Positions 13,086 through 24,186 of a DNA stretch of 64,000 nucleotides are shown piece by piece. The notes under the pieces are model-generated. The model was given only the letters and a program-made list of their open reading frames with translations, was not told the origin of the DNA and did no database searches. The translations under genes and the position numbers were made by a program. Positions within the stretch are counted from its first letter, which is position 1; every line of letters starts with the position of its first letter. Origin of the DNA: Spodoptera frugiperda (taxonomy: Eukaryota > Arthropoda > Insecta > Lepidoptera > Noctuidae); assembly GCF_023101765.2 (NCBI RefSeq), contig NC_064217.1, positions 3,162,001-3,226,000 of the forward strand. The letters are read 5' to 3'.

Positions 13086-13362
13086 AATAGGGATGATAAC
13101 AAAATTAAAAATCTATTTAGTTCGTTAGTTAAGTTAGTTATATTTGACACGTATTTTTTTATTTTGTAATATAAGATAACAATACTTACATAAAACGAAT
13201 CAAAGTTTAGGAGTGGGAGCAAATAAGTCATTTGAACTACGTATAAAATGTACATAGAAGTGACGTTACGTGATATTTCATATAGTAAATAAGTACGTGT
13301 CTAATATTTCAAAATAATCTACAAGACGGACATTAAAATAAAAATGAGTCATCTTCCCTATT
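13086..13362 (+). mobile_element. MITE with AATAGGG imperfect TIRs
   Basis: Begins AATAGGGATGAT and ends ATCTTCCCTATT. The interior has ACTACGTATAAAATGTACAT and CTACAAGACGGACATTAAAA, shared with copies at 41.4, 50.7 and 53.0 kb. Confidence 0.65.
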
Positions 13363-14269
13363 ATTTGATGACCTATCAAAAGTTTATCAAACGGGTTCAC
13401 GTAGAATCTCTTGTAGGTCTAAAACACCGAATATTTCTGAAAATAACTATAACATAGGTTAAATGATTAATTAATGTTTCTACTAAGACTACATAGCACT
13501 GTATATTGTACATGTGGTATGTTTATATCTACAGTTTCATCAATGTCTTTGTCAGAAAATTTTCACAGTATAGTTTACAAACAATAGCCTGTATTGTCTC
13601 TTGATTTTAGAACTTACTTGATCTGTTCGGTACTTAGGGCGCAGTTTTATCAAGAGGTTAAGCAACTAGTCAAGGTGGCTTTGTAGATGCGTGGCCATCC
13701 CAAGAGTATTCAAGAATGTGATACCATACTCTTAACGGGTTGAGGAGCTCAGATGGCGTGTAAAACTACTGACATTAGGACGAAACTGAAGATTTGATCT
13801 CGATATAAAGCTACAAGTTTTAAGGTAATTCTAAAAATTCAACAGTGTCATTAATATTATATTAGTAGCCTTAGATATTAGAAAATCCTTAGCAGGCAAG
13901 ACTATAAATTGTTTCTAACACACATTTGTGTATATTACGCCTACGCATAAGGAAACGTTTTCGTATGGCGGATCCATAAACTCTGTTTACTCCAATCGAT
14001 ATTTTTGTCATGTCGTTAATCATTTGTTTTTAATATGGAGGCTGATGAACTAGATGTATTTGCGCTTTCTAACATGTAGGTGGATGTTTTTGTAAGTCAT
14101 TTCACAATCATTCAGTGCTATAATAAAATTAAAAAGTAAACGTTTTTATTTAGAACATTACAATCCCTTAGGGTAGACTCACCCCTTGCTCAAAAGTCGC
14201 TCTTGCGATCACTTGATTAATAGCAATAACAGTCCTGTCTGTTTTTATGTTACTATTTAATATGAAATA

Positions 14270-14405
14270 TGCCCACCTACACCCACTTTTCACCATTTGT
14301 GTTGTAAGTCCCATGTAATAAGGAGTGAGCATATTGCCATATACTGGGCACAATTCCAATCTCCGTGCTTCCTACTACTGAGTTTTTTTTAAAAAAGGCC
14401 AGTAA
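14270..14405 (-). repeat. tRNA-derived SINE family 1, partial
   Basis: ACACCCACTTTTCACCATTT, TAAGTCCCATGTAATAAGG and ATATACTGGGCACAATTCC match the body of the SINE at 12334-12608. Confidence 0.65.
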
Positions 14406-14445
14406 TAGTTTTTAATAAAAAAATAATAAAAAAGCATTACCTACA

Positions 14446-14510
14446 TGCCGTAATGTGCACCTCTGCCTACCCCTTCGGGGATAAAAGGCGTGACGTTACG
14501 TTGTGTATGT
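14446..14510 (+). repeat. tRNA-derived SINE family 1, 3' end
   Basis: GCCGTAATGTGCACCTCTGC and CTACCCCTTCGGGGATAAAA, in the opposite orientation to the copy 40 bp upstream. Confidence 0.65.
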
Positions 14511-14735
14511 CAAAATATTATTAATTGCCTACTGTAGGTACTAGTTAAATGTGACTCTTATCTCTAATGAAACAAGACTACGAATTACCGTCAACCCTTT
14601 ACATGTCCTTCCTGTCTAAAGTTACGCTGCGATGTATTTAGCGCAGATAAATAGTGAAATGTGGGAACATACGCACGTTTATTATGTTATACCAATCGCT
14701 CACTAGGTCCACATTTCTGTAGGTATCTGAACTTG

Positions 14736-14885
14736 TTTTTTTTTTTTTTTTTGAGCGGGGAAAATCATCCAATGACTTCTCCCGCCTTAGTGTCAGACTC
14801 TTACTGACTAAAAACCACCCCGTTCCGTCTCCTGCTTTTCGAGCCGGAGCCCCGGTAAACCCGCTAGGTAGTCCGCAGCTCCGGA
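14736..14885 (-). mobile_element. LINE-tail retroposon with 14-bp TSD
   Basis: The T-run is 14736-14752 and the body ends at GCAGCTCCGGA. TATCTGAACTTGTT (14724-14737) and TATCTGAGTTTGTT (14886-14899) differ at two bases. Confidence 0.85.
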
Positions 14886-14899
14886 TATCTGAGTTTGTT

Positions 14900-15719
14900 A
14901 GTGAGCATTTCCACCAGGGATGGATGGATGGATGCTTTTGGCTTCCACCAATCATATTCATTGGCACATATAGCTTTAGCACTAGTGGAAACGAACTCAG
15001 TTAAGCTATGATTTTTATATTGAAAGATGCGTGCTATGGATGGTTTTCTACTTCAATACATTGTATACTCCAGCTGCGCAACTTCCTCGCACAGCTACGT
15101 TGCGGTGGCGCATCTTCATAGCACATCTTACTCATACAGCTTCATAGCATAGTATCAGAGAAAACGGTCACATGGTTTCTACTAATACTAAGCTATTTAG
15201 CAGCTTTAGTATGCGATGTAACGATAGAAGAGCCGCCATCTATAGCACGTGTCAATAGGTCGCAAACTCGCAACTTTCCATATAAAAACATAGCTCAGCT
15301 AAGTCCGTTGCCCACAGTGCTCAATGTCAGCTCAGTCTACTAGGATCTGTTAAGGGCTATGATGGTGATGATAGACATTCTTAATGACTCTGTTGGCACG
15401 AGGATATAGTTAATCAGATACAGTAGTATCTGCCAGAACAAAACAGTTAGTTTCTGTTTGATTTGCAATGCAAGTGAACAAAAAGTCATTAGCAATCTTA
15501 GTTGGAATATGTCCAACGCAACGGTTACTATGTAACGGTATAAACCGCAAAATAGATTATGGTCTTATAATACACAAGTTAGATAAGCAAATTGCAAATT
15601 AAGCCAAACTAGTCTGGATTACTAAAGCAGTGTAGGTGTTAAATGGCTTGAGCGTTGCAATCTAGCATTTAGAGGTAGTTCATACACGTGGTTTTACAAT
15701 CCAAAATCTCTTGATCAAT
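14900..15719. other. No gene; possible unclassified repeat
   Basis: GGATGGATGGATG microsatellite at 14921-14933. AGCATTTCCACCAGGGATGG and ACTAGTGGAAACGAACTCAG look like opposed ends of a dispersed repeat, unproven here. Confidence 0.4.
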
Positions 15720-15885
15720 TTAAGTTTTTTTGTTTATGGTACAAGCCCGCTGCAACCTCCCATACCGCTGCAACTCCTGTAAGCCAGGATCTACAGTAGA
15801 AACGACCATGAAAACACCGAAACATTGAAGTCCGGCGCGTCCCAGGGACATGAATGATTGTCTTGAACAAAAAAAAAAATTAAAA
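15720..15885 (-). repeat. Retroposon tail, family 3
   Basis: It shares CTGCAACTCCTGTAAGCCAG, GATCTACAGTAGA, CATGAAAACACCG and GGCGCGTCCCAGGGA with 30140-30270. A T-rich start on the plus strand suggests minus-strand sense. Confidence 0.6.
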
Positions 15886-16011
15886 CGACAGTAGACAGAT
15901 AGTTCAAAAACGGCCAAAGCTTCTTTAAGAAAAATACTTCAACGTCCGCTTGTTTAGACTTCTATTAGAAAGAGAGTGATCTAAATTAAATTAATGATGT
16001 ATCAACACTTA

Positions 16012-16110
16012 AAACGCCACGGGAGTCACCGGTGACCGACGTTAGCGGAGGATTTGCCTTCAACAGTTTTCTATTGGCAATCAATGACTTAAAAAGTCGC
16101 ATCATCAAAA
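16012..16110. repeat. Dispersed repeat, CACCGGTGACCGACG type, copy 1
   Basis: CGGTGACCGACGTTAGCGGA and GATTTGCCTTCAACAGTTTT are shared with 56895-56985. Confidence 0.55.
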
Positions 16111-16639
16111 GTCACGCCACATCAAATTCAGGACCGTGTGTTTCTCGTAAGCTCATAACCTAGTCAACCCTCCGTTCGCGGTAGTTTCATTTATTATCAT
16201 ATCTAACACACACTGGGCTATTAAATTCCCACCATCAATCACTGTTCCGTTCTACAGTTAACTGTTACAAGCACCATACAAGCTGATAAATGTTTGAACA
16301 ACCTTATTTAACTTTTTAATGTTTCATAATTGATGATTCAGGTTGAATTTGTGTTTGTTCGTTGTTAGTGAAATTTTTAGCGTCTAACTGTTCGCCAACT
16401 GGGCTTTGATTAGTAAATAGTCCAGATTTGGAGTCTGTATTTTGTTTTTTTTTTAATGTACTATTTCTCTATTAAGTATCTAGCCTTTACTGTTATAAGT
16501 CATTTAAATGGTTTAATTTACAAAACTTCTTATTAAGTTTTACATTACAATACATTCTGCATTCGTTTTATTGATTTATAAATATCATAATACCAGCTTC
16601 TGCCAGCGACTTCAATCGCGTTCCCGTGGAATAAAAAGC

Positions 16640-16735
16640 AGCCAATGTCTTATTCCAGACCATTATCTTCCCTTATTCCAATCTCTTCATTCGTTTTAAC
16701 GTGTTTGAGTTACAAACATACACACAAACTTTTGC
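16640..16735 (+). repeat. Dispersed repeat, CAAACATACAC-type, copy 2
   Basis: TCTTATTCCAGACCATTATC and GTGTTTGAGTTACAAACATA. Confidence 0.5.
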
Positions 16736-17460
16736 ATTTATTATAATTATGATTAAGATACTAAGATTTGATTGAATTAAAAATATAATTCATTTCTGAA
16801 ACAATAAAGTTTAATAAATACTATCTACGCTTAAAAACTGCCGATAAAATTATTACTTACTACCGCATGGTTTGAAGTAGGAACGAAACTCCAAAAAGGG
16901 TCAGAAAGCAAACTTTTCGTCAGTAAAACATTACAAGAAGGGTTAATATAATGTAATTACCCTGATGGCAGTTTTAGTCGGTGTTAGTCATGCGCACAGG
17001 TGGTATAAACGACCTAATTTTGTGTTAATCTCAAAAATATTATTACTCTAGTTCATTCGTAGCAGATGTTTTGTTTAAACTCCGCTTTTAAGGGTTAAAT
17101 GCTTAAATAGGTATTATCTTGTAAAAAAAGTATAAAAGACGTGAACTTCTACGCATCATGACAATATCATGCAATGTTATGTACCGGAGCGACTAAAATA
17201 AAGGCCCTTTTTTAAAATGAAAATTATGAGATTTTAATAGGTACTTAATAGATTTATTTTTATCAATACGACGCAACGTGTGTGGTATTACTTACTGATT
17301 TATGTAGGTACGGACGTACCAACTATGGGTACATAAATTGGCAAGTAAGTATTTCACATAACGTGGGCATGGACACCCATAATAATAAGTTTTAGAACTA
17401 AACATGAATACTTATAGTTCGTTATAAGTAAATATAATATTCTCATACATCTTTTCTTTA
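16736..17460. other. No gene seen
   Basis: AT-rich with short frames and no recognised element. Confidence 0.45.
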
Positions 17461-17622
17461 GGGGGGGTGAAATTATCCAGTGACTCGTTTTCTTCGGAGC
17501 TATGGACTACCTAGCCGGTTACCAGTGCTCCGGTTCGAAAGGCAGGAGTAGGAACAGGGTAGTTTTTAGTTAATAAGAGTCTGTCACTCGCCTCGCCAGC
17601 GGGAGAAGTCATTGGATGATTC
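17461..17622 (+). mobile_element. LINE-tail retroposon with an inverted 5' piece
   Basis: 17494-17622 is the tail in sense orientation (TCGGAGCTATGGACTACCTA to GAAGTCATTGGATGATT). 17461-17493 (GGTGAAATTATCCAGTGACT) is its 3' end in the opposite orientation. This could reflect twin priming or two overlapping insertions. Confidence 0.7.
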
Positions 17623-18311
17623 AATCCTTTATTATCAACTAACGTATTATTAAAATATTGTTTGATTGTTTTACGTAGTAATTACAGTAGTAATTACAGT
17701 TGAAGATAATATACAAAACATGGGATACATTAAGTAGGTAATGTGCCTAGTAGGAAAAAAAATTGAAGCTAGGTGCAAGCAAAAGTAGAAGCATTTCAAT
17801 TTGTGTAAAATAACACGTAATGTGGCAAGGCTCCGGCCGCCACCTGGTACAAAGTTACGAAGTTAACTAAATCCCATTTGAGAAATGGCTGTCGATCTTT
17901 GCCGGAGTGTCGGGACTTTACTTAAGCCCAATGCCAATAACGCTTTTTCTAAATCACTTGAATGTTCTACATTTTATAAGTAGCTCAGTAACTTGAATAT
18001 TTAGGAATGTTGTTTACACCTTTTGTTTTAAATTCTTTAAAGTAATATTTTGTAAACCTGCATTAATGTACCTAATTACCTATATGAGTAGATTGAAAAA
18101 TTCTTATGATGTCTAGTCATAATTTAGGCAAATAAAGAAGAGAAAAAAAATGGATTATAGTTATTGTAATTACAACAATAAACAATGTCCAATAGAAAAA
18201 TGTAATCTTTGACAACAATCAACAAAATTGACACGATCATTTGAAATATGTAATAATTTTTTTATTAAATTACTTAATTTTCATTTCCAGGTGCAGATAT
18301 CAAGAACAAAA
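17623..18311 (+). other. Upstream region of the LRR gene
   Basis: The splice acceptor at 18284-18290 implies that at least one noncoding exon lies further upstream. No first exon or promoter could be assigned. Confidence 0.45.
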
Positions 18312-20403
18312 ATGGCGTTCTGGAGAATATTAACTCTTGCCTTCGCCACATCGATGTTCGCCGAAGCAAAGTCGTACCATTATCAAAAGCGTGAAACTTC
18401 AGCAAGCATATGTGATCCCATATACAACAATACAAACGCCGTACAATGTTACTGTATCCAGGCTGGAAACGCGAACTTGATACGAAGTGCAAGTTGTCAC
18501 ATGGTTAAAAAAGACGTTCCAACAGACGACAAAACTTGGGACAATTTTGAAATTTTAAAAGACATTACTAAACTCACTGTCTCCAACACCAGGGGCATCG
18601 CAATTCCCTACATACCCACGAACGCTTTAAAACATACGAATAAGTTATTAAAAATTGAAGTGAAATATGGCAACATTGAAAGAATCGATGCTTATGCTTT
18701 TGCCAATTTGAGCCTAGTTGAAGAAATAATGTTAAGTGACAATCAAATAAAAATATTGAAAAGGCATGCTTTTGCTCATCACAGAGATTTATCAGTTCTC
18801 GGGTTGGACTCCAACAACATAATCGAGATAAATAGAGATGTATTCATTGAACTACCATCACTAGAAACACTGTATCTGACAAATAATAAAATAACCACAA
18901 TACATGATAAGGCGTTTGTACATTTAATAAACTTAAAAGAACTGGAAATAGACAGAAATGGTCTGTTTAGTTTGAACAGCGAGACGTTTTCAGGACTTAG
19001 AAACTTGCAAAAACTGGATCTCAGTAGTAACAACCTTGAAGTGATCGGAGACAATACATTTTTGCCTTTGACCAACCTTAAAACATTGAATTTGGAAGAG
19101 AATAAAATTCAGATGCTGGACGAAAAAGCGTTCAACGGTTTGGGACAGCTGAATGTCTTAAACTTGGCACACAACAAACTCACTGCTATTGAAAATGTTA
19201 AAACATTTGAAGGACTGAAATCGTTAACAATGTTAAATTTAAAAAGCAATCTGCTTATTGAACTGAAGCCCCAAGTGATGGCACCAATATTGAAAAACTT
19301 CTACGGCAATATTAGTAGCTTGGATGTGGAAGGTGAGATATTATTTCGTTTTTTTTTCTAGAAAATATGTAGTTTCCAGTATTTGAATTTGTTATACCTC
19401 TAAAAAAAAAATGCTTAAAAGTAAAGTAAGTACCCAATTTTAAGAAGGGTTTGAGTTAAATACCTCATTTAAAGTTATGTGTACCTAGTAGTATATCTAG
19501 CTAAAATTACCAGAGACATCACACATGTCCAGAGGTTAAAATAATCAAAGGATTAAGTTTTCATATAATCAGTTACTAGAAATAAAATGTTACAAATCGC
19601 AAACATTGTCTAATTCAAGCTATAATTTTTAATTTTCAGAAAACAACTTCCCTTGCGACTGCCGTTTGGATTGGTTCATATCACTGATGAATAAAACGCA
19701 GAATGTTCATTTCAAACGCGCTATTGAGAACCTTAAATGTAATCCTGACAACAATTTAAGGGAACTGTGGGCCAAAACTGAGGAAGTCGAAAAGAATACG
19801 GGTCAAGTCTTTGCTGAAGAAGAGGAGTCTCAAGTACAAAATACAGATTACGAATACTATGACGAGACACAACTCAATGGGAAACTATTTTACATAGATG
19901 TAAGGGACTTGGCAAACTGCACTAACTCTAGTCGTATACCAAACGTGGCAGTCACTGGAAAGAAACCCGATACGACTGTGGAAGTTGATGCCAAGATATC
20001 TACCAAAGCAATAACTAGTCCAGTAAATACAACGACGTCCACAACAGAATATGAAATGTCATCGTCGGTAACCACACCTGAAGACAATGAAGATGCAGTT
20101 AAGACTAAGAAACCCAAAGAAGATGAAAAATTGAAACCAAATAAAGAAAACGAAACGAAGAATAAAGAATCGTTCACAACAGTTCGTCTTGTTACTGTTT
20201 CTGCTAAACCTCTTGAACATAATTTTGACCACGATATGGCGTCAGATGAAGCACGACCAGAAAAAGTTAAGGAGCACACTCGCAAGAGCATTCAAGACGA
20301 TATAAAACCCTCGCCGAAGAAGGCCTACAGTAGTGCAAGCAGTAATGTGAATAGTGTGGCTTTAGTAACAATGATATTATGCTTTAGACTGTACTTTTAT
20401 TAA
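18312..20403 (+). CDS. Connectin-like secreted LRR protein with GPI-type tail (2 exons)
   Basis: Exons are 18312-19332 and 19640-20403, joined by a GT-AG phase-1 intron, giving 594 residues. The start was chosen because the ATG at 18312 opens a signal peptide (MAFWRILTLAFATSMFAEA) and sits 20 bases after a good acceptor (TTTCCAG at 18284-18290), so an upstream 5'UTR exon is likely. A cysteine cap (C34, C46, C48, C62) is followed by ten 24-residue LRRs (about residues 85-335). The second exon opens with the LRR C-terminal cap (NNFPCDCRLDW, then LKC). A Thr/Glu/Lys-rich stalk (about 377-575) and a hydrophobic end (VALVTMILCFRLYFY) suggest GPI anchoring. Ten LRRs, the VQCYC motif and the cap layout resemble insect connectin, a homophilic adhesion protein of muscle and motor neurons. 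The LRR and surface assignment is firm; the connectin name is inference. Confidence 0.85.
19333..19639 (+). other. Intron of the LRR gene
   Basis: A 307-base intron begins GTGAGA and ends TTTTCAG. It separates the tenth LRR from the C-terminal cap. No repeat or other feature was seen inside it. Confidence 0.85.
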
Positions 20404-20462
20404 ATCACAATATAATTTTAATAGTTGTTTAGCCGATAATGTTATTCTCTCACAGTCATTAA

Positions 20463-20468
20463 AATAAA
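20463..20468 (+). terminator. Poly(A) signal of the LRR gene
   Basis: AATAAA lies about 60 bases after the TAA stop at 20401-20403, in AT-rich sequence, at a plausible 3'UTR distance. Confidence 0.55.
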
Positions 20469-20857
20469 TAATTTTAAGATTATAATTGTTTCATTTGCTT
20501 ATCATGACGAAATGACATTGACATCAAGTATAAATAGTGAAAATTGGAATCGAATAAAATGATGTCCTGGGTTCGAATCTCAGGTTAAATAAATCTATAC
20601 TCTTAATAATCAATAGTCTGAACTTGTATACAGTTATTATGGTAATAGACTCGACACTTTTACATAAAATTGTTGATGAATCAATCATGGAAAGTGGTAT
20701 TTGACTCCTTAAAGCAGTATTATGTAGTTTGTAACTACTTATCCACAATCACTTCAATAAAATAAATTATTAAAACTAATAGGACTTTGTTTTCTTACCT
20801 TTATCCATGATTTTTATTCCTCAAATATTTCATTAATTAAACCGAGAAGTAGGTAAC

Positions 20858-20960
20858 ACCCATATTTCACAGTTATGTTATAATTCCTATACAATAAAGG
20901 GCGAGCCCATTGCCTTACACCAAAAACACAATTCTGTGTCATTATTGAGATATTTGGAAA
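20858..20960 (-). repeat. tRNA-derived SINE family 1, decayed
   Basis: CACCCATATTTCACAGTTAT, AATAAAGGGCGAGCCCATTG and CACAATTCTGTGTCATTATT follow the SINE body order. Strongly diverged. Confidence 0.45.
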
Positions 20961-21844
20961 AAAGTTAAATTCAATAATTTTCATCCGGTATTTGTAACTT
21001 CTTACTCGCTAATTGAGTTAGCGATTACTTTTCCCCTATAATTCAGTAAAGTATACATTTTACTACCTACGAAATTCTCAGGTTTAAAAATAATAGAGAC
21101 TTTCTATCTTTTGTGTCGGAGTGTATTAAAATACGCATTAAAATAAATTATTTTCATAATTAATTAACGTCCTCCAAATATCTGGTAGGTGTCGCCATCT
21201 AGGGCAGTTCTTGAAGTACTAAAATTGGAGCGATGTCATGAAATGCTTCAATCGTCTTTTTGTTTTCATAGATGACGCTCATGTACTTGTATAATAATGA
21301 CAGAAGATGGCGCTAAAGTACACTTTCAAATAGCGTACCGTAAGAGTGGTATAAAATAAATAATACCTACTAAATGTTACAAAAAATACTTATTAAATCT
21401 TTAAATTCAAATTTCTATTTAATATAAAATGTATTCTATCATTTTTTAGTTCTTCATCATCATCATCTTGTTTTAGTTTGTTTTTATTTAACGAAATTAT
21501 TTTTACAAAAATATTAACATGTCCAAACAATCTTTATTGTTATAATCGATTATTTTTGTGAAATTCCAGGATTTTTTAGGCAAGCAAAAGAAAGTAACTT
21601 CGTGAAGTTTGCTTAAATAATATATAGATGGCGATATTTACAAATTTTCATACGCTTGGGAAGTCAGCTTGGCAGTAAGTAGAAAATAAAGATTAATGCC
21701 CAGTTATTACCCCAATTGTTTTGTCAACTGCTTAGTGAAGACTTTTTGTAACAATACATAGTTCGGCTCTTTACCTAACCAACCTGACCGAATGGTTAGG
21801 TATCTAGGAACTGCCTCTGAACTTAATCAAACTCTCAGTCAATG
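20961..21844. other. No gene seen
   Basis: AT-rich. GTGTCGCCATCTAGG and AGATGGCGCTAAAG segments are of the kind found in lepidopteran dispersed repeats. Confidence 0.4.
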
Positions 21845-22110
21845 GAATGCCATGCTGAATGGGCCGGTAGAACCGGAATGATACCACGGTGTCGTAGAAA
21901 ACCGTCGAGAAACATCATCACTTGCCTAGTTTCATCGTCGGCTCACATGACTCACAAGTCAGGTAAATAGACGCTCACACACCTTCCGCCCCATTCCTCA
22001 ATTCCCAGTCCTACATAAAACTAGCCACGCATTTGTAACTTCTCTAGTGTTTTGGGTGCCTATTGGCGACGCCGATTGCTTACCATGTGATACGCCAACT
22101 TGTTTACTAC
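21845..22110 (+). mobile_element. CR1-type LINE/SINE tail, family 2, sense orientation
   Basis: GAATGGGCCGGTAGAACCGG, GATACCACGGTGTCGTAGAA, GTAACTTCTCTAGTGTTTTG and GATTGCTTACCATGTGATAC are the reverse complement of the copies at 31-33 kb. Decayed. Confidence 0.6.
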
Positions 22111-22246
22111 ATTATTTCAAAAAAATCTCTATTTACTTAGATCCACTTTAAGGTACTTGTACTGAATTATTTGGCGGACTGCATTTATATACTACTTACA
22201 TGTATTAAGTGCATTCACCTCCCAGTACTTATACTTAGTATTTAAT

Positions 22247-22435
22247 AGTATGGAAGACGAAGCGTGGGCATACCTCCAACTAGGTGGACCGACGATATCG
22301 TCAGAGTGGCGGGGATCCAATGGATGCAGGTGGCAGCTTGTCGTTCTACGTGGAGGACTAAGGGGGAGGCCTTTGTTCAACAGTAGACGCCTTCCGGCTG
22401 ATAATGATGATGAAGACGAAAAGCAATTTACTTAC
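22247..22435 (+). mobile_element. RTE-type LINE 3' end
   Basis: In frame from about 22284 the sequence encodes RWTDDIVRVAGIQWMQVA, CRSTWRTKGEAFVQQ and stop, the typical last residues of RTE-type pol proteins. It is followed by a GATAATGATGATGAAGA microsatellite-like tail, as RTE elements have instead of poly(A). Confidence 0.7.
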
Positions 22436-22473
22436 AATTTCTAATTGTTACTTCCAAATATAAAAAGATATAC

Positions 22474-22513
22474 GGGTGTATATCTTATCGTATATATAAA
22501 AAGATATACACCC
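22474..22513. repeat. 13-bp inverted repeat
   Basis: GGGTGTATATCTT and AAGATATACACCC separated by 14 AT-rich bases. Confidence 0.7.
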
Positions 22514-23170
22514 AGATTAAGTAAATTATTTCATTCAATTATAATTCAGTTTTTCTTTACCTTTTTCTGGGCAATTACATTTTGACGGACAAATGTTTTC
22601 TTTATCCAATTAAACCCTCCGAATGTCTCAGAATATATTTTGAGAATTTGAAGCAAAAACAAAAAAAAAATGTCTACAAGAGTAGAGTATTAGTTGAACG
22701 TTTATTTAGCTACTCACGTTAATCTAGACGTTGTGTAATAAAGATAAGTCTATTTTCAGGGTAGTGTTATATTGGTAATTTTATATTCTAGACGCTAGGC
22801 AAAATTCTGAATACTCAAAGAGTTACTGTAAGCAAAGTAGTAGTTGTCTACATTAGTAAAATAAATAAAATGAAAAATATACATGTATAACTCAAAATGT
22901 ATCGGAATATTTTATTCTAGGCAATCCTGGGAGCTTTTACTCATATTTTTATGATGTTCACTCAAATCCCTAATATGATTCGATGGTTTTCAATTTCCCG
23001 ACCGTGATGTAGGCTTGCGTGAGACCCCTGTAATGGAGTGTGGTCGTATAATAAATACTGTTATGACCAAAACATGCCTCACTTGCCCGGGAAAATTTAG
23101 ATCATCTCAGTGGGGTACCAATTAAACTTCGTTGGTACTAGGTATATTCTTAGTTTGTGAACTCTGTGCC

Positions 23171-23377
23171 TTTTTTAAAGGGAACAATCATCCAATGACT
23201 TCTCTCACTTTGGGCGAGGCGAGAGGGAGTGTTAGACTCTTACTGACTAAAAACCAAGCCGTTCCTACACCTGCGTTTCGAGCCGGAGCCCCGGTAAACC
23301 CGCTAGGTAGTCTGCAGCTCCGGATCAGGCATCAGCCTTACTGAGCCCCATCTGGAACTTCAATCATTCAACATCTG
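23171..23377 (-). mobile_element. LINE-tail retroposon, longer form, 12-bp TSD
   Basis: The T-run is at 23171-23176, and GAACTCTGTGCC (23159-23170) matches GAACTTTGTGCC (23378-23389). The copy extends past the usual boundary into ATCAGGCATCAGCC and CCCCATCTGG, as LINE 3' ends do at 28380 and 43660. Confidence 0.85.
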
Positions 23378-23799
23378 GAACTTTGTGCCTAAGTTTCAGT
23401 TCCATTGTAGTAAACTAATCGCTCCTTAGGCAGGTCATCTAGTAACATTCTTTACCTAGAAATCAAATGTTCTATAGTAACTTTTAAAACAAGTAGAATT
23501 GGAACTTAAAACGGGATATTTACCATGTTTTTTAATTTTTATGAGTTTCAAAAATTGTGACCATGTCAGTTTAAAAACTTATATTACTAAAACAAGGATG
23601 GTGATTGGGTATAAATGTTTTATTCAATAAAACTAGAAGAAGGTACATATAATCATTTGGTTTCAAAAATATTTTCGATTTTTCAATGTAGGTAAGGATC
23701 GTAAAGACAATTAAGGAAGATCGATAAAAATATACATAGCACATAACAAATAATAAAAGATCGTAGAATCGAAAAATGCTGAAAATAAATAGAAGATAA

Positions 23800-23920
23800 A
23801 TTCTACAAATTGTTATTTCGGGTCTGAGTGGCATGTGTATGTGAACTTGTTGTAAACGCACCTACGACACAAGAAAAGGCCTAATGTGGGGCAACATTAA
23901 AAAAAACTATGAAATGTTAA
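23800..23920 (+). repeat. tRNA-derived SINE family 2, 3' part
   Basis: CTACAAATTGTTATTTCGGG, GTTGTAAACGCACCTACGAC and CTAATGTGGGGCAACATT. Confidence 0.7.
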
Positions 23921-23996
23921 CTAGTAACTCATTGACATCAAGAGCGGCAAAAAAGGTTTCAATAAAATTAAATTAATACATTATTATACAAAAAAC

Positions 23997-24002
23997 TTTA
24001 TT
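23997..24002 (-). terminator. Candidate poly(A) signal of the lectin gene
   Basis: AATAAA on the minus strand lies about 185 bases after the lectin stop codon (24187-24189). A repeat with CCAATCAGAG palindromes lies between the stop and this site, so a nearer non-canonical signal is possible. Confidence 0.4.
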
Positions 24003-24014
24003 TTGTTGCACTGT

Positions 24015-24120
24015 ACCCATAGTATTAGTTTGCTTTACGTCGAACGAAAACGAAACGAGAGTGCGTTCGGCGCTTTGATTGGCCGGCGCGAATGAACCAA
24101 CCAATCAGAGTGCTGCACGC
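24015..24120. repeat. Dispersed repeat with CCAATCAGAG palindromes, copy 1
   Basis: It shares AGTTTGCTTTACGT, CGAAACGAGAG and GATTGGCCGGC with 54435-54520. Inverted segments such as CTTTGATTGG and CCAATCAGAG could form a hairpin. It lies in the 3' flank of the lectin gene. Confidence 0.5.
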
Positions 24121-24186
24121 AAGCACACGTAAAACAAACACGTACTACGCCTTCTGATTAGCACAAAAAATTTAATAAAAAGTATA

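Noticed and set aside
20560..20585. tRNA T-arm-like CCTGGGTTCGAATCTCAGG
   Set aside because: No acceptor stem, D-arm or anticodon arm upstream; more likely a SINE relic.
22250..22444. 64-codon plus-strand frame
   Set aside because: Wrong frame of the RTE-type LINE end; the real frame reads RWTDDIVRVAG.
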